A DNA stretch of 64,000 nt from Tabrizicola sp. TH137 (lineage in GTDB: Bacteria > Pseudomonadota > Alphaproteobacteria > Rhodobacterales > Rhodobacteraceae), in the NCBI RefSeq assembly GCF_002855575.1, contig NZ_PKRQ01000005.1, forward strand, positions 124,001 through 188,000, given 5' to 3'. This document shows, piece after piece, positions 62,552 through 64,000 of the stretch. Numbering within the stretch: position 1 is the first letter of the stretch; the number at the start of each line of letters is the position of its first letter. A program made the translations under genes and the position numbers. Under the pieces are notes generated by a model that saw only the letters and a list, made by a program, of their open reading frames with translations, ran no database searches and had not been told where the DNA came from.

Positions 62552-63258
62552 GCCTTCTGGAAATCGCGGGGCTGGAGGCGGGTTACGGCGCGCAGACCGT
62601 GCTGCGGGGGCTGGACCTCGCGCTGGCGGAGGGCAGTTTCGCCGCGCTGGTCGGCCCCAACGGACATGGCAAGAGCACGGCCCTGCGGACGGTATCGGGC
62701 CTGCTGCGCGCGCGCGGCGGCACGATCCGCCTTGCCGGTGAACGGATCGACAGGCTGCGCCCCGACCAGATCGTCGCGGCGGGCGTGGTGCATGTGCCGC
62801 AGGGCGACATGCTGTTTCCCGAGATGACGGTTCTGGAGAACCTCCGCCTCGGGGCCTATCTGCCCGCCGCCGCCGCCGAGGCCGCGCGGCGGCTGGACGA
62901 GGTCTTTGACCTGCTGCCCAAGCTGCGCGAACGCCGGGGCCAGGTCGCCAGCACCCTGTCGGGGGGCGAGCGGCGGATGGTCGGCATCGGGCGCGGCCTG
63001 ATGGCCGGGGGGCGGGTGCTGATGCTGGATGAACCCTCGCTCGGCCTTGCGCCGATCGTGATCGACCAGATCTACGAGGTCGTGCGCAGCCTCGCCGCCT
63101 CGGGGCGCACCATCCTTGTCGTGGAGGAGAATGCCATGCGGATCGCCGAAATGGCCGACCGGATGCATCTGATGGACAATGGCCGCATCGGATGGGAGGG
63201 GCCGGGGCAGGATTTCCTGTCGCGCCCTGAAATCCTCTCGGCCTATCTGGGGGGCTGA
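62548..63258 (+). CDS. LivF-like ABC transporter ATPase
   Basis: 236 residues. Walker A GPNGHGKST, Q-loop HVPQGDMLFPEMTVLEN, signature LSGGERRMVGIGRGL, Walker B VLMLDEPSLGLAP, switch motif VEENA in place of the usual His loop, as common in LivF. Second ATPase of the HAAT importer, coupled by ATGA to the first. Confidence 0.95.
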   Translation: MSLLEIAGLEAGYGAQTVLRGLDLALAEGSFAALVGPNGHGKSTALRTVSGLLRARGGTIRLAGERIDRLRPDQIVAAGVVHVPQGDMLFPEMTVLENLRLGAYLPAAAAEAARRLDEVFDLLPKLRERRGQVASTLSGGERRMVGIGRGLMAGGRVLMLDEPSLGLAPIVIDQIYEVVRSLAASGRTILVVEENAMRIAEMADRMHLMDNGRIGWEGPGQDFLSRPEILSAYLGG

Positions 63259-63261
63259 GCG

Positions 63262-64000
63262 ATGGAGACGGCGGTTCAGGTCCTTGCCTCCGGTCTGACG
63301 CTGGGCGCGATGTATGCGGTCTCGACCATCGGTCTGGCGCTGGTCTATGGCGCGCTGAACATGCTGAACATGGCGCAGGGGGCGCTGCTGGCCTTTGGCG
63401 GCTATGTCTGCTTCTTCGTGATGGCGACGCTGGGCCTGCCCGCGCCGCTGGCGGTGCTGGCGGCGATGGCGGTGGGCGGGCTCCTGGGGCTGGCGATCTA
63501 TCTTTTCGTGGCGCGGCCGATGCTGGCCTCGCCCGCCTTCGAGACGCAGATCTTCATCGCCACCATCGGCATCGGGTCGGTGCTGCAAAGCCTGGTGCTG
63601 CAACTTTTCGGGCCGCAGCCCAAGGCGCAGCCCCTGACGCTGCCGGGCGGCCTGTCGGTGGCGGGGGTGGTGGTGCCCTTGCAGAATATCCTGATCCTTG
63701 CCGTGGCGGCGGCGATGCTGGCGGGGGTGGCCTGGCTGCTGGGGCGCACGCGGGCGGGTCTGGCGATCCGCGCCACGGCCCAGAACCGCGAGGCGGCGCA
63801 ACTGATGGGCATCCGCATCGGGCGGGTCTATGCGCAGGTCCTGATGCTGTCGGGGGCGCTGGCGGCGCTGTCGGGGATCATGATTTCGTCGCTGTCGGGG
63901 CTGCTGCCCACGATGGGGGCCGATCCGATGCTGAAGGCCTTCGTGATCTGTGTCGTGGCCGGGCTGGGCAATGTGCCGGGCGCGGCGGTGGCGGCGCTGA
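63262..64000 (+). CDS. LivH-like ABC transporter permease, 3' end cut by window
   Basis: Branched-chain/amide-type permease; 246 codons are visible and the gene runs off the edge. Family segments: LTLGAMYAVSTIGLALVYG, MLNMAQGALLAFGGY, FETQIFIATIGIGSVLQSL, and the coupling-loop region RATAQNREAAQLMGIRIGRV. Starts three bases after the LivF stop. LivM should follow outside the window. Confidence 0.95.
   Translation, partial: METAVQVLASGLTLGAMYAVSTIGLALVYGALNMLNMAQGALLAFGGYVCFFVMATLGLPAPLAVLAAMAVGGLLGLAIYLFVARPMLASPAFETQIFIATIGIGSVLQSLVLQLFGPQPKAQPLTLPGGLSVAGVVVPLQNILILAVAAAMLAGVAWLLGRTRAGLAIRATAQNREAAQLMGIRIGRVYAQVLMLSGALAALSGIMISSLSGLLPTMGADPMLKAFVICVVAGLGNVPGAAVAAL

Overview
The window looks like a stretch of chromosome from a high-GC alphaproteobacterium of the order Rhodobacterales (Rhodobacteraceae/Paracoccaceae). 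The basis is gene content: a GcrA cell-cycle regulator, an alphaproteobacterial-type RNase E with an acidic insertion in its S1 domain, a roseobacter-type LuxI, a Tmm/Tdm/Dmm methylamine pathway, and many polyamine and HAAT-type ABC transporter genes. No phage, transposase, tRNA, rRNA or CRISPR array was recognised. Genes are tightly packed, often with ATGA start/stop overlaps, and many convergent pairs are separated by perfect hairpins.

Layout. 1-3.7 kb: a cytochrome P450 (cut by the left edge) coupled to a membrane alpha/beta hydrolase, then ccdA and a TusA-like protein. 3.9-11 kb: rne with a 557-base structured upstream region, a DctB/DctD-like two-component pair (the regulator lacks the GAFTGA loop) and purQ. 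11-25 kb: a methylated-amine catabolic island. tmm (TMA to TMAO), tdm (TMAO to dimethylamine plus formaldehyde) and dmmDABC (dimethylamine to methylamine) are grouped with a GlxA/AraC-type regulator, an EamA exporter/importer, an APC permease, an Amt ammonium transporter and a 54-residue membrane protein. 25-30 kb: signalling genes, namely a response regulator with a degenerate GGDEF-like output, a LuxI synthase overlapping it tail to tail, an unrecognised protein, a membrane histidine kinase, an Hpt protein and a single-domain receiver.

30-39.5 kb: an amine-uptake and oxidation cluster. A LuxR-type regulator and a PuuC-like aldehyde dehydrogenase diverge from a PotABCD-like ABC transporter, a nitrilase-family amidase and a flavoprotein of the trimethylamine dehydrogenase family. 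The active-site residues of that flavoprotein match histamine dehydrogenase instead. A perfect 16-base palindrome lies between the divergent arms. 39.7-44.3 kb: eptA-like phosphoethanolamine transferase, a second Fe-S flavoprotein of the old-yellow-enzyme type, a small membrane protein and an orphan ParA. 44.5-46.5 kb: a small accessory patch of short unrecognised genes flanked by three copies of a GC-rich palindromic repeat.

46.6-56.2 kb: housekeeping genes (lepA, a low-molecular-weight phosphatase, copper genes, rpmB, meaB, a DUF3108 protein, hrpB and gcrA). hrpB and gcrA converge on an array of five consecutive perfect palindromes. 56.3-64 kb: a MalT-like LuxR regulator, then a class II histone-deacetylase-like amidohydrolase and a HAAT-type ABC transporter (Tat-exported binding protein, two ATPases, first permease, cut by the right edge).

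The most notable observations are the reconstructed amine-oxidation cluster with its palindromic operator, the complete TMA-to-methylamine island with its own candidate operators, a 12-base tandem repeat shared by the rne and parA upstream regions, the five-palindrome array beside gcrA, and a histidine-rich tract inside RNase E.
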